Of a stretch of 64,000 bases of DNA, positions 34,984 to 44,215 are shown in pieces; positions within the stretch are counted from its first letter, which is position 1, and each line of letters opens with the position of its first letter. Position numbers and translations under genes: made by a program. Under the pieces are notes generated by a model. That model saw nothing but the letters and a program-made list of their open reading frames with translations. It was not told the DNA's origin and made no database searches. Origin of the DNA: Poriferisodalis sp965208895 (GTDB lineage Bacteria > Actinomycetota > Acidimicrobiia > Acidimicrobiales > Poriferisodalaceae); the NCBI RefSeq assembly GCF_965208895.1, contig NZ_OZ242363.1, forward strand, positions 1,922,001 to 1,986,000. Direction: 5' to 3'.

Positions 34984-37833
34984 TCAGCCACGCAGACGCT
35001 CCCCGGCCGGGTCGAAGTGGGCGTGATGGTCGATCACCGTGGCGCTGATGCGCTCCCCCGACTCCAGCAACACCGTCAGCTTGGTGCCGCCGGCTGCCAA
35101 GTGCGGCTCCACCTGCCCGAGGCAGATCGAGCGGTTCAGCGTCGGCGAGAAGCGCGAGGAGGTGATCCGGCCCAGGATCTCGTTGGTGTCGCCTCGCAGA
35201 ATCTGTGCGGCCTCTTCGGGCACGACGTCGGGATCGTCGGGCTGGATGGCCACGATCAACGGCAGCGGCCGATCCGCCGCCCATGCCAGCTCTGGCTTGC
35301 CGGCGAAGTCGTCCTTGTCGAGCTTGATGAGCGACCCCATGCCGGTGCTCGGACCCAGAGTCAAGCCGTCGGTGTCCTGGCCGACGATGAAGTGCCCCTT
35401 CTCGAGGCGCATGATGCGCTGGCCTTCGAGGCCGAAGGGGCCGACGCCGAGGTCACTGCCAGCATCCATCAGCGCTTCCCAGACAAGGCAACCGTGACCG
35501 GCGGGCACATGCAGCTCGAACGACAGCTCGCCGGTGAAGCCGATGCGCCACATGAAGCAGCCCGACACGCCGGCCACTGTGGCCTCGCGGACTGTCATGT
35601 ACGGAAACGCCTCAGCGTCAAGGTCGACACCCTCACAGACCCTGCTCATCAGCTCCCGGGACTTGGGACCGGCCACGTTGATGCTGGCGTATGCGGTGGT
35701 CACCGGGGTGACGTGCACCTGCCAGTCGGGGCGCTCGGTTTGGAGCCAATTCTCCACCCATTCCCACACGCCTCCGGCGCCCGAGCTGGTGGTCGACATC
35801 ATGTAGTGATCTTCGCCGAGGCGGCCGGTGACGCCGTCGTCGAGTACCACGCCGTCCTCGGCGCACATCATCCCGTAGCGCACCCGGCCGATGCCCAGCT
35901 TCATCCACTTGTTGACGTACAGCAGGCTGAGCAGTTTGGGCACGTCGGGGCCGCGGAGGTCGAGCTTGCCCAGCGGTGTGACGTCGATGAGCCCGACGTT
36001 CTCACGGACGTTGCGGACTTCTGCTTGTGGATCGCCGTAGTGATCGGGACGCAGCCACTGGCCGGCTTGGATGAGCGTGACGTTGTTGGCCTCATGCCAG
36101 GGATGGATGGACGACACGCGCACCGGTTCAAAACTGCGGCCGGCGAGCGCGCCCAAGGTGAGCGGTGCGTACGGAGGGCGCCACACGGTGGTGCCGACCT
36201 GGCTGATCGTCTCGCCCCGCGCTTCGGCAATGGCAGCGACGGTGTTGACCGTCTCGAGCTTGCCCTGCGACGGCCCCATGGTGGCGGTGGTGTAGCGCTT
36301 GGCCAGCTCCACCGAGTCGTAGCCCTCATGCGCAGCAGCGACCAGATCCTTGGAGCTGATGTCCTCGGACATGTCGACCATCCCATGGGTATCAGCGCGG
36401 AAGAGCTCGGGATGGGGGTCGCGGCCCAGCGGCGCCCGCTCGTCGACGGCCCAGGCAGGCTCGTCGCCGTCGACCGGCAGCGCTCGGGCGGTGCGGGCCT
36501 GCAGCCGGTGGCGTACCGCTGCGGCACGGGCTGCGGCGAGACGACCGGTTTCGACGCCATGTTGCCGCAACCCATCAAGATCAGCGTCGCCGGCAAGTCC
36601 GCCGGTCGACAGCACATTGCTGGGAGGGTCGGAGGGGAAGAACCGGGCCGCGGCCGGGTCATAGACCGGTCGGTCGCCTGCCATGTTGAGCAGCGACGTC
36701 GGCGCCGTCCAGCCTGCGGCCATGACGAGCAGATCGGCGTCGATCTGTTCGCCGTTTGCCATCACGGCTTCGACAGCCCGAGACGAGCCCGCCGTCGAGC
36801 TGATCTGGCCGCCCGAACGGGCGTCGATGACTGCAGCGATCTCGGTACCGACCCGTTCCAGGTCGGCAGCCGCTGCATCGCCGTCGGCGTTGGCACTGAA
36901 GACCACTGCTCGCTCGCCCGGCTTGACACCCCACAGGTTGATGAGGCGTCGGGCCGCCCCCGAGGTGATGACGCCGGGCCGGTCGTTGCCCTCGAACACG
37001 TAGGGGCGCTCGATCAGGCCGGGTGCCGCGACAAGCACTTTGGCTCGGGCCTTGATGAGCCGCTCTACCGCGATCGGGTGATTGCGCTGGACGATGCCGA
37101 GCCAGTTGTCCTCGTACCGGCCTGTCACGGTCGAATCGGTCAGCACTTCGACATCGGAAGCGTCGAGCGAAGCGCGCAGTTCTGCCAAAGCCCCTTGGTC
37201 GCCGGCATCGCTCGAGTAGCGCAGATGGCCGCCCACCGCATGCTCGTGGGAGACGAGCAGGACGCGGGCGCCGGCGGTGCTCGCTGCCAGCGCCGCCTCG
37301 ATGCCCGCCGGGCCCGCTCCGGCCACCACCACGTCCGGATGCGTATAGCGCTTGTCGTGGTAGCCGTGCGGGGTATCGATGTCGATCTTGCCGCCGGGTG
37401 CGAAGGTGGCCAGCACCCGCTCATAGGTGGGCCACAGCCACTGCGGCCGCATGAAGGTCTTGTAGTAGAAGCCCGCCGCCAAGAAACGCCCGAGCAGGCC
37501 GTTCGCCGCCTTGAGATCGCGGTTCAGCGACGGCCATGCGTTCTGCGAGCGGACGTCCATGCCGTTGCGCACCAAGCGGTGGCCGGCCCGGACGTTGGGG
37601 TCGTCTCCCACCTGGACCATCAAGTTGGGATCCCAGTAATCGGCGGTGAGGATCCCTCGCGGCCGGTGGTACTTCATGGAGCGGGAGAAGATGTGCTCGC
37701 CTTCCGCAGCCAGGGCCGAGGCGATCGTGTCGCCCTCGAACCCGCTGAACCGCTTGCCGTTCCATCTGAATCGGAGCTTGGCAGCCCGGTCGATCACCTC
37801 GGTGGGCTGAACGCCCTGCCGGCTCATCGTCAT
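34984..37833 (-). CDS. soxA: Sarcosine oxidase alpha subunit
   Basis: About 949 aa from ATG 37833 (MTMSRQGVQPTEVIDRAAKL). The N-terminal ferredoxin-like domain (FEGDTIASALAAEG, FSRSMKYHRPRG) precedes an NAD-binding Rossmann domain with VVVAGAGPAGIEAA near residue 163. The C-terminal half is a GcvT-like folate-binding domain (VGLIDVTPLGKLDLRGPD, GQDTDGLTLGPSTGMGSL). The frame is open upstream to 37938 only because of a small duplication at the soxD-soxA junction. Third gene of soxBDAG; no glyA or folD is next to it here. Confidence 0.93.
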   Translation of the reverse strand: MTMSRQGVQPTEVIDRAAKLRFRWNGKRFSGFEGDTIASALAAEGEHIFSRSMKYHRPRGILTADYWDPNLMVQVGDDPNVRAGHRLVRNGMDVRSQNAWPSLNRDLKAANGLLGRFLAAGFYYKTFMRPQWLWPTYERVLATFAPGGKIDIDTPHGYHDKRYTHPDVVVAGAGPAGIEAALAASTAGARVLLVSHEHAVGGHLRYSSDAGDQGALAELRASLDASDVEVLTDSTVTGRYEDNWLGIVQRNHPIAVERLIKARAKVLVAAPGLIERPYVFEGNDRPGVITSGAARRLINLWGVKPGERAVVFSANADGDAAAADLERVGTEIAAVIDARSGGQISSTAGSSRAVEAVMANGEQIDADLLVMAAGWTAPTSLLNMAGDRPVYDPAAARFFPSDPPSNVLSTGGLAGDADLDGLRQHGVETGRLAAARAAAVRHRLQARTARALPVDGDEPAWAVDERAPLGRDPHPELFRADTHGMVDMSEDISSKDLVAAAHEGYDSVELAKRYTTATMGPSQGKLETVNTVAAIAEARGETISQVGTTVWRPPYAPLTLGALAGRSFEPVRVSSIHPWHEANNVTLIQAGQWLRPDHYGDPQAEVRNVRENVGLIDVTPLGKLDLRGPDVPKLLSLLYVNKWMKLGIGRVRYGMMCAEDGVVLDDGVTGRLGEDHYMMSTTSSGAGGVWEWVENWLQTERPDWQVHVTPVTTAYASINVAGPKSRELMSRVCEGVDLDAEAFPYMTVREATVAGVSGCFMWRIGFTGELSFELHVPAGHGCLVWEALMDAGSDLGVGPFGLEGQRIMRLEKGHFIVGQDTDGLTLGPSTGMGSLIKLDKDDFAGKPELAWAADRPLPLIVAIQPDDPDVVPEEAAQILRGDTNEILGRITSSRFSPTLNRSICLGQVEPHLAAGGTKLTVLLESGERISATVIDHHAHFDPAGERLRG

Positions 37834-37914
37834 GCCGCACCGCCTCGCTCGCCGTCGGGCTGGAGACCCCCGGCAGCACCGGGCACACACGCACTCATGC
37901 CGCACCGCCTCGCT
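37831..37914 (-). repeat. Short duplication separating soxD from soxA
   Basis: The 19-bp sequence catgccgcaccgcctcgct occurs at 37831-37849 and 37896-37914, with weaker similarity beyond. One copy covers the soxA start, the other the soxD end. The sense strand at both reads ...GCGGCATGA, so an ancestral overlapping ATGA stop/start was probably duplicated. Confidence 0.6.
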
Positions 37915-38167
37915 TGTCGCCGGGCAGCGGCGGATCACGGAACTCGTTGGTGGCGGTGTTGCGTTCGATCGAGAACCAGCGGCGGCATCCCGACGCGCAG
38001 TACCAGTTCTCGCGCAGCCAACCGGCGGGGTTGTCGCGCAGGTAGAGGTAGGCCCGCCATTCGGCAGGTGAAGCCGTATTGGGGTCGGGACGAGCGTGCG
38101 ATTCGCCCCCGTACCGGAGATCGGTCGAATTGCGTGGGCCGCAGTTGGGGCAAGGTACGAGTAACAT
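37895..38167 (-). CDS. soxD: Sarcosine oxidase delta subunit
   Basis: A 90-aa protein starting MLLVPCPNCGPRN. The four Cys that bind zinc in SoxD are visible (C6, C9, C57, C61), along with the conserved YLRDNPAGWLRENWYCASGC. The ATG overlaps the soxB stop (ATGA). It contributes the zinc-binding subunit of the heterotetramer. Confidence 0.92.
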   Translation of the reverse strand: MLLVPCPNCGPRNSTDLRYGGESHARPDPNTASPAEWRAYLYLRDNPAGWLRENWYCASGCRRWFSIERNTATNEFRDPPLPGDKRGGAA

Positions 38168-39477
38168 CAGTGGCCCACCGACGCTGCACCCTTTTCGCCC
38201 ACCAGCACGCCTTCGTCGAAGCGGCTGAGGGCGAAGGCCTCGATCAGCTTGGGCGTGCGGCCCGTGGCTGCGGCTTCGGCCATCTGTTCTCCCGATACCG
38301 GTGCGGCCTTGAAGCCGTAGGTGCCCCAGCCGACATCCGCCAAGAAGCCGTCCACGGGCGTGAAGCCCATCACCGGCGAGTAGTCGGGAGTCATGTCGCA
38401 CAGCCCGGACCACTGGCGCAGCACCCGCATGCGCGAGATGCCGGGCATCAGCTCGAGCACGTGGCCGGCCAGACCCTCGGTGAACTCCAGCGAGCCGCGC
38501 ACCGAGTAGTTGGCGTACGGGTCAACCGAGGCACCGAACACCAGCTCGCCGCGGTCGGTCTGACTCACGTAGACGTGCAGCGAGCCCGAGACCACCACCG
38601 TCGGCAGGAACATCTTCACCGGTTCGGTGACGGCGGCCTGCAGCGGGTGGGTGGTGATGGGCAGCCGCACACCGGCCATGGCCGAGATGAGCGACGCCCA
38701 CCCGGCGGTGCAGTTGATCACGATCGGCGTGGAGATGTCGCCCCGGTTGGTGCGCACTCCGGTGACTCGGCCGCCGGCGCCCTTGCCGCCGGGACCGTCG
38801 CCGCCTTCGCAGATGATGTCGGTGACCTCGGTCTTCTGGTGCATCTCGACGCCCATGTGGTCAGCGGCGCGGGCGTAGCCCCACACCACTGCGTCGTGGC
38901 GCACGACACCGCCGGGCGGGTGATAGAGGGCACCTTGTATCGGGTAACGGGGGTGGTCGGAGGTGTCCAGACTCGGACACTCCTGCTTGACCTCGTCGGG
39001 GCCGATCACGCTGGAGTTGACGCCGCCGAGCTTGTTGACCTCGGCACGCCAGTGCATCGTGCGCAGGGAGGCGTCGGAGTGGGCCAGCGTCAGGTGGCCG
39101 CGCTGGCTGAACATCACGTTGATGTTCAGCTCGACCGCCATCCGCTCATACAGGTGCACTGATCGGTCGTAGAAAGCCACGCCTTCGGGGGTGAGGTAGT
39201 TGGAGCGCACGATCGCCGTGTTGCGTCCCGAGCCGCCGCTGCCCAAGTAGGCCTTGTCCAGCACGGCCACATTGGTCATGCCGTGGTTGCGAGCGAGGTA
39301 GTAGGCGGTGGCGAGGCCATGCACGCCGCCGCCGATGACGACCGCGTCGTAGGAGCGCTTCAGGTCGCAGTCGCGCCACACCCGAGGCCAGTTCTCGCCG
39401 CGGAGGCCCTTCCAGGCCAGCGCCGCAGCCGAGTACTTGGGCGGGCGTCGCCGGAGCCGGCGCGTGAGACCCGTCAT
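38167..39477 (-). CDS. soxB: Sarcosine oxidase beta subunit
   Basis: 436 aa from ATG 39477 (MTGLTRRLRRRPPKYSAAAL). The FAD motif VVIGGGVHGLATAYYLA lies near residues 47-63. LDKAYLGSGGSGRNTAIVRS and the C-terminal FLADVGWGTYGFKAAPVSG are typical of SoxB/DAO-type flavoproteins. The frame is open upstream to 39693 but that part is unlike SoxB. First gene of the minus-strand soxBDAG operon; it holds the sarcosine-oxidising flavin site. Confidence 0.93.
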   Translation of the reverse strand: MTGLTRRLRRRPPKYSAAALAWKGLRGENWPRVWRDCDLKRSYDAVVIGGGVHGLATAYYLARNHGMTNVAVLDKAYLGSGGSGRNTAIVRSNYLTPEGVAFYDRSVHLYERMAVELNINVMFSQRGHLTLAHSDASLRTMHWRAEVNKLGGVNSSVIGPDEVKQECPSLDTSDHPRYPIQGALYHPPGGVVRHDAVVWGYARAADHMGVEMHQKTEVTDIICEGGDGPGGKGAGGRVTGVRTNRGDISTPIVINCTAGWASLISAMAGVRLPITTHPLQAAVTEPVKMFLPTVVVSGSLHVYVSQTDRGELVFGASVDPYANYSVRGSLEFTEGLAGHVLELMPGISRMRVLRQWSGLCDMTPDYSPVMGFTPVDGFLADVGWGTYGFKAAPVSGEQMAEAAATGRTPKLIEAFALSRFDEGVLVGEKGAASVGH

Positions 39478-39597
39478 CACCGTGCAGGTTAAGCACCCGT
39501 TCTCGGCTTCGTCGCAGCGAAATTGACTTTCTGAGCGGCTCCGTAAGGCGCGAGACTGCGAAGCGGTTCTGGACAGTTGGCCGTGGGCGGGGTCGTG

Positions 39598-40121
39598 ATG
39601 TTGCCTGAGTTCGAGACGATTGCCCGCACAGCCGCTGTGGCGTTCGTTCTGCTTATTCCTGGAGCGGCTGCCGCTGCTGGATTTGAGTGGCACTCGGTGC
39701 GCTATAGCCGCCGGGGGCGAGACTGGGGCTGCGACTGCTGCTGTTCTCGGGAGTGTGGCTGGCTGCGGGATTCTGGGTCTGGCACTGGTTGGCCCTGCGT
39801 TACTGGGATGATCTCGCGGCTCGAAGACCAGTTTCGTGGTGGGTGTACCTCATTCCCCTCGGATTCGTCGTCGTCCCATACGTCGTCGGCTGGGGATTGG
39901 GATGGCTTACAGCCAAGCATCCGCGCCGGATGCGAACGCTGCTGGGCGTGAATCGTGCCCCGACGGCATGGGACCAGCTCTTCGGGAGCCGCGAAGCCGA
40001 CGTGCCGGCGCGTGACGGCAAGGGCGATCTGTGGTTGACAGGGTCCGGGCTACTGCTGGAGTCGCAGGAAATCGAGTCGTTAGAGTTCATAGCAATACCT
40101 GATCCGAGCGCCCGGGGTTGA
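39598..40121 (+). pseudogene. DUF6338-like membrane protein, frameshifted
   Basis: Two frames must be joined. The first (ATG 39598, LPEFETIARTAAVAFVLLIP...) and the second (RLGLRLLLFSGVWLAAGFWV...) overlap near the G5 run at about 39713-39717. Together they give an N-terminal transmembrane protein followed by APTAWDQLFGSREAD and LLLESQEIESLEFI, the start and end signatures of DUF6338. The stretch usually between them (a WV-x-V-x-LKDG strand and SFAS..YP) is missing, so an internal deletion is also likely. It could be a frameshift in the sequence rather than in the gene. Confidence 0.5.
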
Positions 40122-40125
40122 TCCG

Positions 40126-40305
40126 ATGAGTCGTGACAAGCCGAGCGGCCGGATCAAGCGGTCAGAGCGCCGTGAGAAACGTCGAAGCGCATACGACGGC
40201 TACACGCCCACTGCATCGATCGAGCCGAAGGATGTCCCCAAGGGCGCGTACGAGCCGCCGCCGCGCGGTTCTGGGCCCTCCGACGGCGATTCGGGTGACA
40301 AGTAG
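40126..40305 (+). CDS. Small basic, disordered protein beside the DUF6338-like gene
   Basis: A 59-aa reading frame (MSRDKPSGRIKRSERREKRR ... GYTPTASIEP ... EPPPRGSGPSD) starts 4 nt after the preceding stop. It is basic at the N-terminus and Pro/Gly-rich after that, without a fold that can be recognised. Small GYxP-type proteins next to DUF6338-like genes occur in actinobacteria, in my recollection. The tight spacing supports it as a real gene. No function assigned. Confidence 0.5.
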   Translation: MSRDKPSGRIKRSERREKRRSAYDGYTPTASIEPKDVPKGAYEPPPRGSGPSDGDSGDK

Positions 40306-40472
40306 CAAGACGAGGCCGCTGTGACGGGCTCTGTGTCCATCACGGCCAAACGACACCATCGCAGGCGGCGACACGACCCAGCAGATGACGGTGCGGTCGG
40401 TGCGCGGCCCGCACGAATAGAAGATGCTTGCGGCGACCGGGGTCTGTCCGACGCTCCCTTGGAACTAATCAT

Positions 40473-40491
40473 CTAGTCTGCATTGGACTAG
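40473..40491 (+). promoter_or_regulatory. Inverted repeat, candidate toxin-antitoxin operator
   Basis: CTAGTC and GACTAG are separated by 7 nt, 35 nt upstream of the antitoxin start at 40527. Phd/YefM-type antitoxins bind palindromes upstream of their operons. No binding evidence from sequence alone. Confidence 0.4.
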
Positions 40492-40526
40492 TTATTCGAC
40501 GAATCTTGGATCCAGCGGGAGGCTTA

Positions 40527-40826
40527 GTGGTTGCGGACGCGGCGGATTCATCTCACATCTGGACCGTGGCTGAGGCCAAGTCGCGCCTCTCGCACATTCT
40601 TCGCTGCGCAGAAGAGGAGGGTCCCCAGCGCATCGGCACCCGCCGGACGTTCGTCGTCGTCCCCGAACATGAGTGGCAGCAGCGAGCCGAGCCTGAAGTG
40701 CATCTCGGCCAGTGGCTCATCGACAACATGCCCCGCGGGTTCGACCTCGAACTCCCCGATCGCCGCTCGGATCGGCCCATCCCGTTCATCGACTACGCCA
40801 CCGACGCTGTATCCGACGCCCCGTGA
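40527..40826 (+). CDS. Phd/YefM-type antitoxin
   Basis: A 99-aa protein from GTG 40527, with GGGAGG 4 nt upstream. WTVAEAKSRLSHILRCAEEE then GPQRIGTRRTFVVVPEHEW is the standard Phd/YefM fold with its beta-hairpin, followed by a toxin-binding tail (MPRGFDLELPDRR). The start is upstream of 40428 in frame but without a ribosome-binding site. The stop overlaps the toxin start (GTGA), so they are translationally coupled. Confidence 0.85.
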   Translation: MVADAADSSHIWTVAEAKSRLSHILRCAEEEGPQRIGTRRTFVVVPEHEWQQRAEPEVHLGQWLIDNMPRGFDLELPDRRSDRPIPFIDYATDAVSDAP

Positions 40827-41245
40827 ACGGCATCCTCCTCGACACCAACGTCGTCTCAGAAACGGCTCGGCCCGCACCCGACGCCAATGTGCTCGCGTTC
40901 CTTGCCAGCGAATCAAACCTCTGGCTGTCGACAATCGTGCTGCACGAATTGGAGTACGGCGTACAGCGAATGGCACCAGGCCGTCGCCGTGACGCCATTG
41001 CGGTCGCCATCGGATCGCTCGCCGAACGCGCCCGACGGATCGTTCCCATTGGTCCTGCCGAGGCCGAACATGCTGCCGAGCTGCGGGCCCAGGTTCAACG
41101 CTCTGGCCGCACACTTGATGTCGGCGATGCGCTGATTGCTGCGTCCGCCGGGCTGCGGCGTCTCCCACTGGCCACACGCAACATCCGTGACTTCGAAGGG
41201 CTTGGCCTCCGCTTGATAAACCCCTGGGAATCGCCGGCCGTGTGA
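40823..41245 (+). CDS. PIN-domain toxin (FitB/VapC-like)
   Basis: A 140-aa PIN protein. ILLDTNVVSE (D near 7), STIVLHELEYG, LDVGDALIAAS and TRNIRDFEGLGL are the usual acidic motifs of FitB/VapC-type toxins. GTG 40823 overlaps the antitoxin stop. Predicted RNA-cleaving toxin held inactive by the preceding gene product. Confidence 0.88.
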   Translation: MNGILLDTNVVSETARPAPDANVLAFLASESNLWLSTIVLHELEYGVQRMAPGRRRDAIAVAIGSLAERARRIVPIGPAEAEHAAELRAQVQRSGRTLDVGDALIAASAGLRRLPLATRNIRDFEGLGLRLINPWESPAV

Positions 41246-41297
41246 TGACGCAATCGCGCGGCAGGCAGCGTCGCCCGAACGCGCTCGTCGTCGGCGA

Positions 41298-42485
41298 TCA
41301 GATGGCTAGATCATTCAGGTTGTAGTCGCGGATGACGCGGTCGAACGTCTCGTCGTTGTGGCGGAAATCGTCTTCGAGGCCGACGAAGGGGGCGTAGGTG
41401 TAGCGGCGCTCGTCGGGGCGGTGCTGCGCCCTGGCGTCGATGGCCACGGCGATCACCGACGACCGCTTGAAGACGCGCTCCTCGTCGTAGACGACCAAGG
41501 CGTCACGCTCGTGCACCCGCAGTTGACCTGTCACGCCGAGCACGGACGAGCGGCGATGGAAGCCGAACGTGACCGAGATGCGCGGATCCGGGGACGTATT
41601 CGCATAGGAGCCATGGACCATGTGCCGGTTCACCACCGTCACGTCCCCCGGTTCGCACAGCAGCGGGATGGCATCGGGCAGCATCGTGCTGCCGCCATTG
41701 GCGGCCACCTTCGCACGCAGGTCGATGCGGCCGGCAGTGTGCGTGCCCGGCACCACCCACAGCGCATTCGCCGCGGTGGTCTCATACAGCTGCACCTGGA
41801 AGTTGAAGCCGTGGATGCCCATGTCCCAGTTCGGGTTGTCCCAGTGGGTGACGCCGTCCTGGTGCCACGACACGGAGCCGCCGAGCCCTGGCTCCTTCAC
41901 GAAGATGGCGTCGTTGTAGGGCACAAAGTCGGGTCCGTTGATGCTCTCCGCGATCGACATCAGGTCCGGGTGGCCGTACAGCCGCAGCGCGGAGGGCATC
42001 GACTGGCACATGCCGAAGATCAGGTAGACGACATCGGGCGGAGCGTCCTCGTCGGGCGTGGGCTGGTCCATCTGCACTTGGTGACGACCGCCGAGGGCGC
42101 TGGTGCCGCCAAACGGGTCCGACAGCGGCGCGACGTGGATGTACGGCTCGACGGCGTAGTCGCGCCCCAGCGCGGGCCGGCCGTGGCGGTCCACCTCGGC
42201 GCCTTTGCGCACCGGTGCCCGTTCGATGACCTCGGACACATCGGCCCGTAACTCAGCGATCTCATCGGCGCCGACAACGTCGGTGAAGACGTAGAAGCCG
42301 TGCTTCCAGAAGTCGTCCAAGATCTCGGGGTGCAGCTTGCCGTCCGGGCCGAATCGCACCGGCCCGCGGTTGCCGGTCTCGTGCGCGCGCTGCACTCCAC
42401 CAGCGAGGTAGTCGGCCATCTCCGCGAGATGCTGCGCTCTCGTCGGCGTGCCAGCCGTCCGCACTGGATCCGCCACGTCAGTCAT
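41298..42485 (-). CDS. Phytanoyl-CoA dioxygenase family protein
   Basis: A 395-aa Fe(II)/2-oxoglutarate oxygenase. The metal-binding HxD is SWHQDG near residue 207-209 and the distal His is HMVHGSY near 290, followed by PRISVTFGF with the 2OG-binding Arg. WVVPGTHTAGR also fits. The N-terminal ~110 residues (HPEILDDFWKHGFYVFTDVV) form the start of the PhyH fold. The substrate is unknown; marine and host-associated actinobacteria carry many such genes. Divergent from the crotonase gene. Confidence 0.88.
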   Translation of the reverse strand: MTDVADPVRTAGTPTRAQHLAEMADYLAGGVQRAHETGNRGPVRFGPDGKLHPEILDDFWKHGFYVFTDVVGADEIAELRADVSEVIERAPVRKGAEVDRHGRPALGRDYAVEPYIHVAPLSDPFGGTSALGGRHQVQMDQPTPDEDAPPDVVYLIFGMCQSMPSALRLYGHPDLMSIAESINGPDFVPYNDAIFVKEPGLGGSVSWHQDGVTHWDNPNWDMGIHGFNFQVQLYETTAANALWVVPGTHTAGRIDLRAKVAANGGSTMLPDAIPLLCEPGDVTVVNRHMVHGSYANTSPDPRISVTFGFHRRSSVLGVTGQLRVHERDALVVYDEERVFKRSSVIAVAIDARAQHRPDERRYTYAPFVGLEDDFRHNDETFDRVIRDYNLNDLAI

Positions 42486-42579
42486 CCCAAGCCCCCTGCA
42501 AAGTTCCTCGCCTCAACGATGGTAATCGGCTGGCCCCTCAGCTCTCCCGTTGGCGCGCCGGCTCTGCGAGCATGAGCCC

Positions 42580-43368
42580 ATGGAGTTTGACGAATACGCA
42601 GACCGATATCGCACCGCGGAAGTGACCCGCGACGACGCGGGGGTCGTGACCGTCCGCATGCACACCCGCGACGGTCCGCTGCAGTGGGGCGGGCGCCCCC
42701 ACCGGGAACTGCCGGAGCTGTTCATGGCACTCGCATCGGACCGGGACATCAAGGTAGTGATCCTCACCGGCACCGGGGACTCGTTCATCGAGCTGCCCGA
42801 TGAGGTCAACGCGCTGGCCGAGGGGCGGGCCAACGCCACGGTGTGGGATCGCATCATCTGGGAGGGCAACCGGCTCGTGGACCAGATGCTCGACATCGAG
42901 GTGCCGATGATCGCCGCGGTCAACGGCCCCGTGACGGTTCACTCCGAGCTGGCCGTGCTGTGCGACATCGTCCTGGCCGCCGAGGATGCCTACTTTCAAG
43001 ACGCCCCGCACTTCCCCGGCGGATTGGTGCCTGGTGACAGCATGCAGATCGTGTGGCCGCTGCTGCTCGGGCCGAACCGGGGCCGCTACTTCCTGCTCAC
43101 CGGTCAGCAGATCGGCGCCGCCGAAGCCCACGATCTCGGCATCGTGGGCGAGGTGCTGCCTGCCGGCGGCCTGATGGACCGCGCCCAGGAAATCGCCGCA
43201 AGTCTGGCGAAGCTCAACCCGATCCTGCTGCGCAACACCCGCCACGCCCTGGTGCGCCCCCTGCGTCGTGCGATGGCAGACGACCTGCACACGGGACTCG
43301 CGCTTGAAGCGATCGCCTCGATGTCGGCACGCGAGTGGTTCCGCGACCAGGCCGAGAACGCAACATAG
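42580..43368 (+). CDS. Crotonase family protein, 6-oxocamphor hydrolase-like
   Basis: 262 aa from ATG 42580 (MEFDEYADRYRTAEVTRDDA); the frame opens at 42550. The crotonase core is clear: VVILTGTGDSFIELPD, IAAVNGPVTVHSELAVLCDI. DAPHFPGGLVPGDSMQIVWP, LLGPNRGRYFLLTGQQIGA and NTRHALVRPLRRAM match 6-oxocamphor hydrolase-type retro-Claisenases better than ordinary enoyl-CoA hydratases. It would cleave a beta-diketone C-C bond. The actual substrate is not known. Divergent from the PhyH gene. Confidence 0.8.
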   Translation: MEFDEYADRYRTAEVTRDDAGVVTVRMHTRDGPLQWGGRPHRELPELFMALASDRDIKVVILTGTGDSFIELPDEVNALAEGRANATVWDRIIWEGNRLVDQMLDIEVPMIAAVNGPVTVHSELAVLCDIVLAAEDAYFQDAPHFPGGLVPGDSMQIVWPLLLGPNRGRYFLLTGQQIGAAEAHDLGIVGEVLPAGGLMDRAQEIAASLAKLNPILLRNTRHALVRPLRRAMADDLHTGLALEAIASMSAREWFRDQAENAT

Positions 43369-43481
43369 GCACAGCATCAATCAACCATCCATCGCCGTGA
43401 CGGGTCCGATCCGCAGCCGCTCAGGCTCTCGCCGACTGGCATCTCGCAACTATCTAAGCGCTGAGGGAAGCGCTCCTCGGG

Positions 43482-43919
43482 CTAGCGACCCGTCACGAGC
43501 GGATTGCGCCAGCGGAGACCGCCGAAACGCGCAAAGTTGCTGTCGTTGGAATGAACCTCCGCTTGGTGCTCGATCGCGAGCGCCGCGATGTGCGCATCGG
43601 TGACTAGGTTGCCGCCGACCCCGGCTTCAACGAGCAAGCGCCGGAAGATCGCCAGATGCTGTGTACCCGGATTCAGCGGCATGACGTTCGGCACCGCGAA
43701 CCAGTCAGACACGGCGTCAGTCGCATGCTCTGGGGTCAGGGGATGTTCGTAGAACGCCCGTTGGGTCGTCAGACGCAGAAAACCACAGACGACGACCCAC
43801 GGCAGTCCGATGCGCTCGCTCCCCCTGAGCAGAGATTCCCACCAACTGCGCGCGACATCGTGGCTCGGCGCCATGTCATTGTGGGCGTAGATCAGCAGAT
43901 TGAGATCGGGAACGATCAC
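43482..43919 (-). CDS. PIN-domain toxin (VapC-like)
   Basis: A 145-aa PIN protein. PDLNLLIYAHND (D near 5), VVCGFLRLTTQRAF and NLVTDAHIAALAIEHQAE followed by HSNDSNFARFG match the VapC subgroup that reads PDxNxLIYA. The ATG overlaps the preceding antitoxin stop (ATGA), so the two are coupled. Predicted RNase toxin. Confidence 0.88.
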   Translation of the reverse strand: MIVPDLNLLIYAHNDMAPSHDVARSWWESLLRGSERIGLPWVVVCGFLRLTTQRAFYEHPLTPEHATDAVSDWFAVPNVMPLNPGTQHLAIFRRLLVEAGVGGNLVTDAHIAALAIEHQAEVHSNDSNFARFGGLRWRNPLVTGR

Positions 43920-44209
43920 TGGTCGTCAGCACGTTCGGACGCAGCACGCGCGACACGCGCTTCCTTCTCGAGGTAGGCCTCAGTCTCGAATTCATCCACA
44001 AGCTGGTTCAGCTTCAAGGGATCGACTCCCGGCGCGAACCCGGTCGAATGGGTCCGGACGCGATATTGGTCGGTCGGTTGGGATGCGTCCGGCCCCAGTC
44101 CGCGACGCAGCACGTCGTTGACAACCTGCTTGAAGGGCTGATCCAAGTGGCGCACCCGTTCCTTGAGCGCGTCCGCAACATCGTCATCAAGCGTCAACGT
44201 CGTCCTCAT
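43916..44209 (-). CDS. Ribbon-helix-helix antitoxin (VapB-like)
   Basis: A 97-aa protein from ATG 44209 (MRTTLTLDDDVADALKERVR, then HLDQPFKQVVNDVLRRGL), a clear ribbon-helix-helix head followed by a toxin-binding tail. The frame extends upstream to 44317, but a strong promoter lies just upstream of 44209, which fixes the start as leaderless. It overlaps the toxin gene by 4 nt. Confidence 0.85.
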   Translation of the reverse strand: MRTTLTLDDDVADALKERVRHLDQPFKQVVNDVLRRGLGPDASQPTDQYRVRTHSTGFAPGVDPLKLNQLVDEFETEAYLEKEARVARAASERADDQ

Positions 44210-44215
44210 GGAGAC

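Noticed and set aside
34888..39162. A 1424-codon open frame on the plus strand
   Set aside because: It lies antisense to soxA, soxD and soxB, whose minus-strand frames are clear; open antisense frames are common at this G+C content and its product has no recognisable domain.
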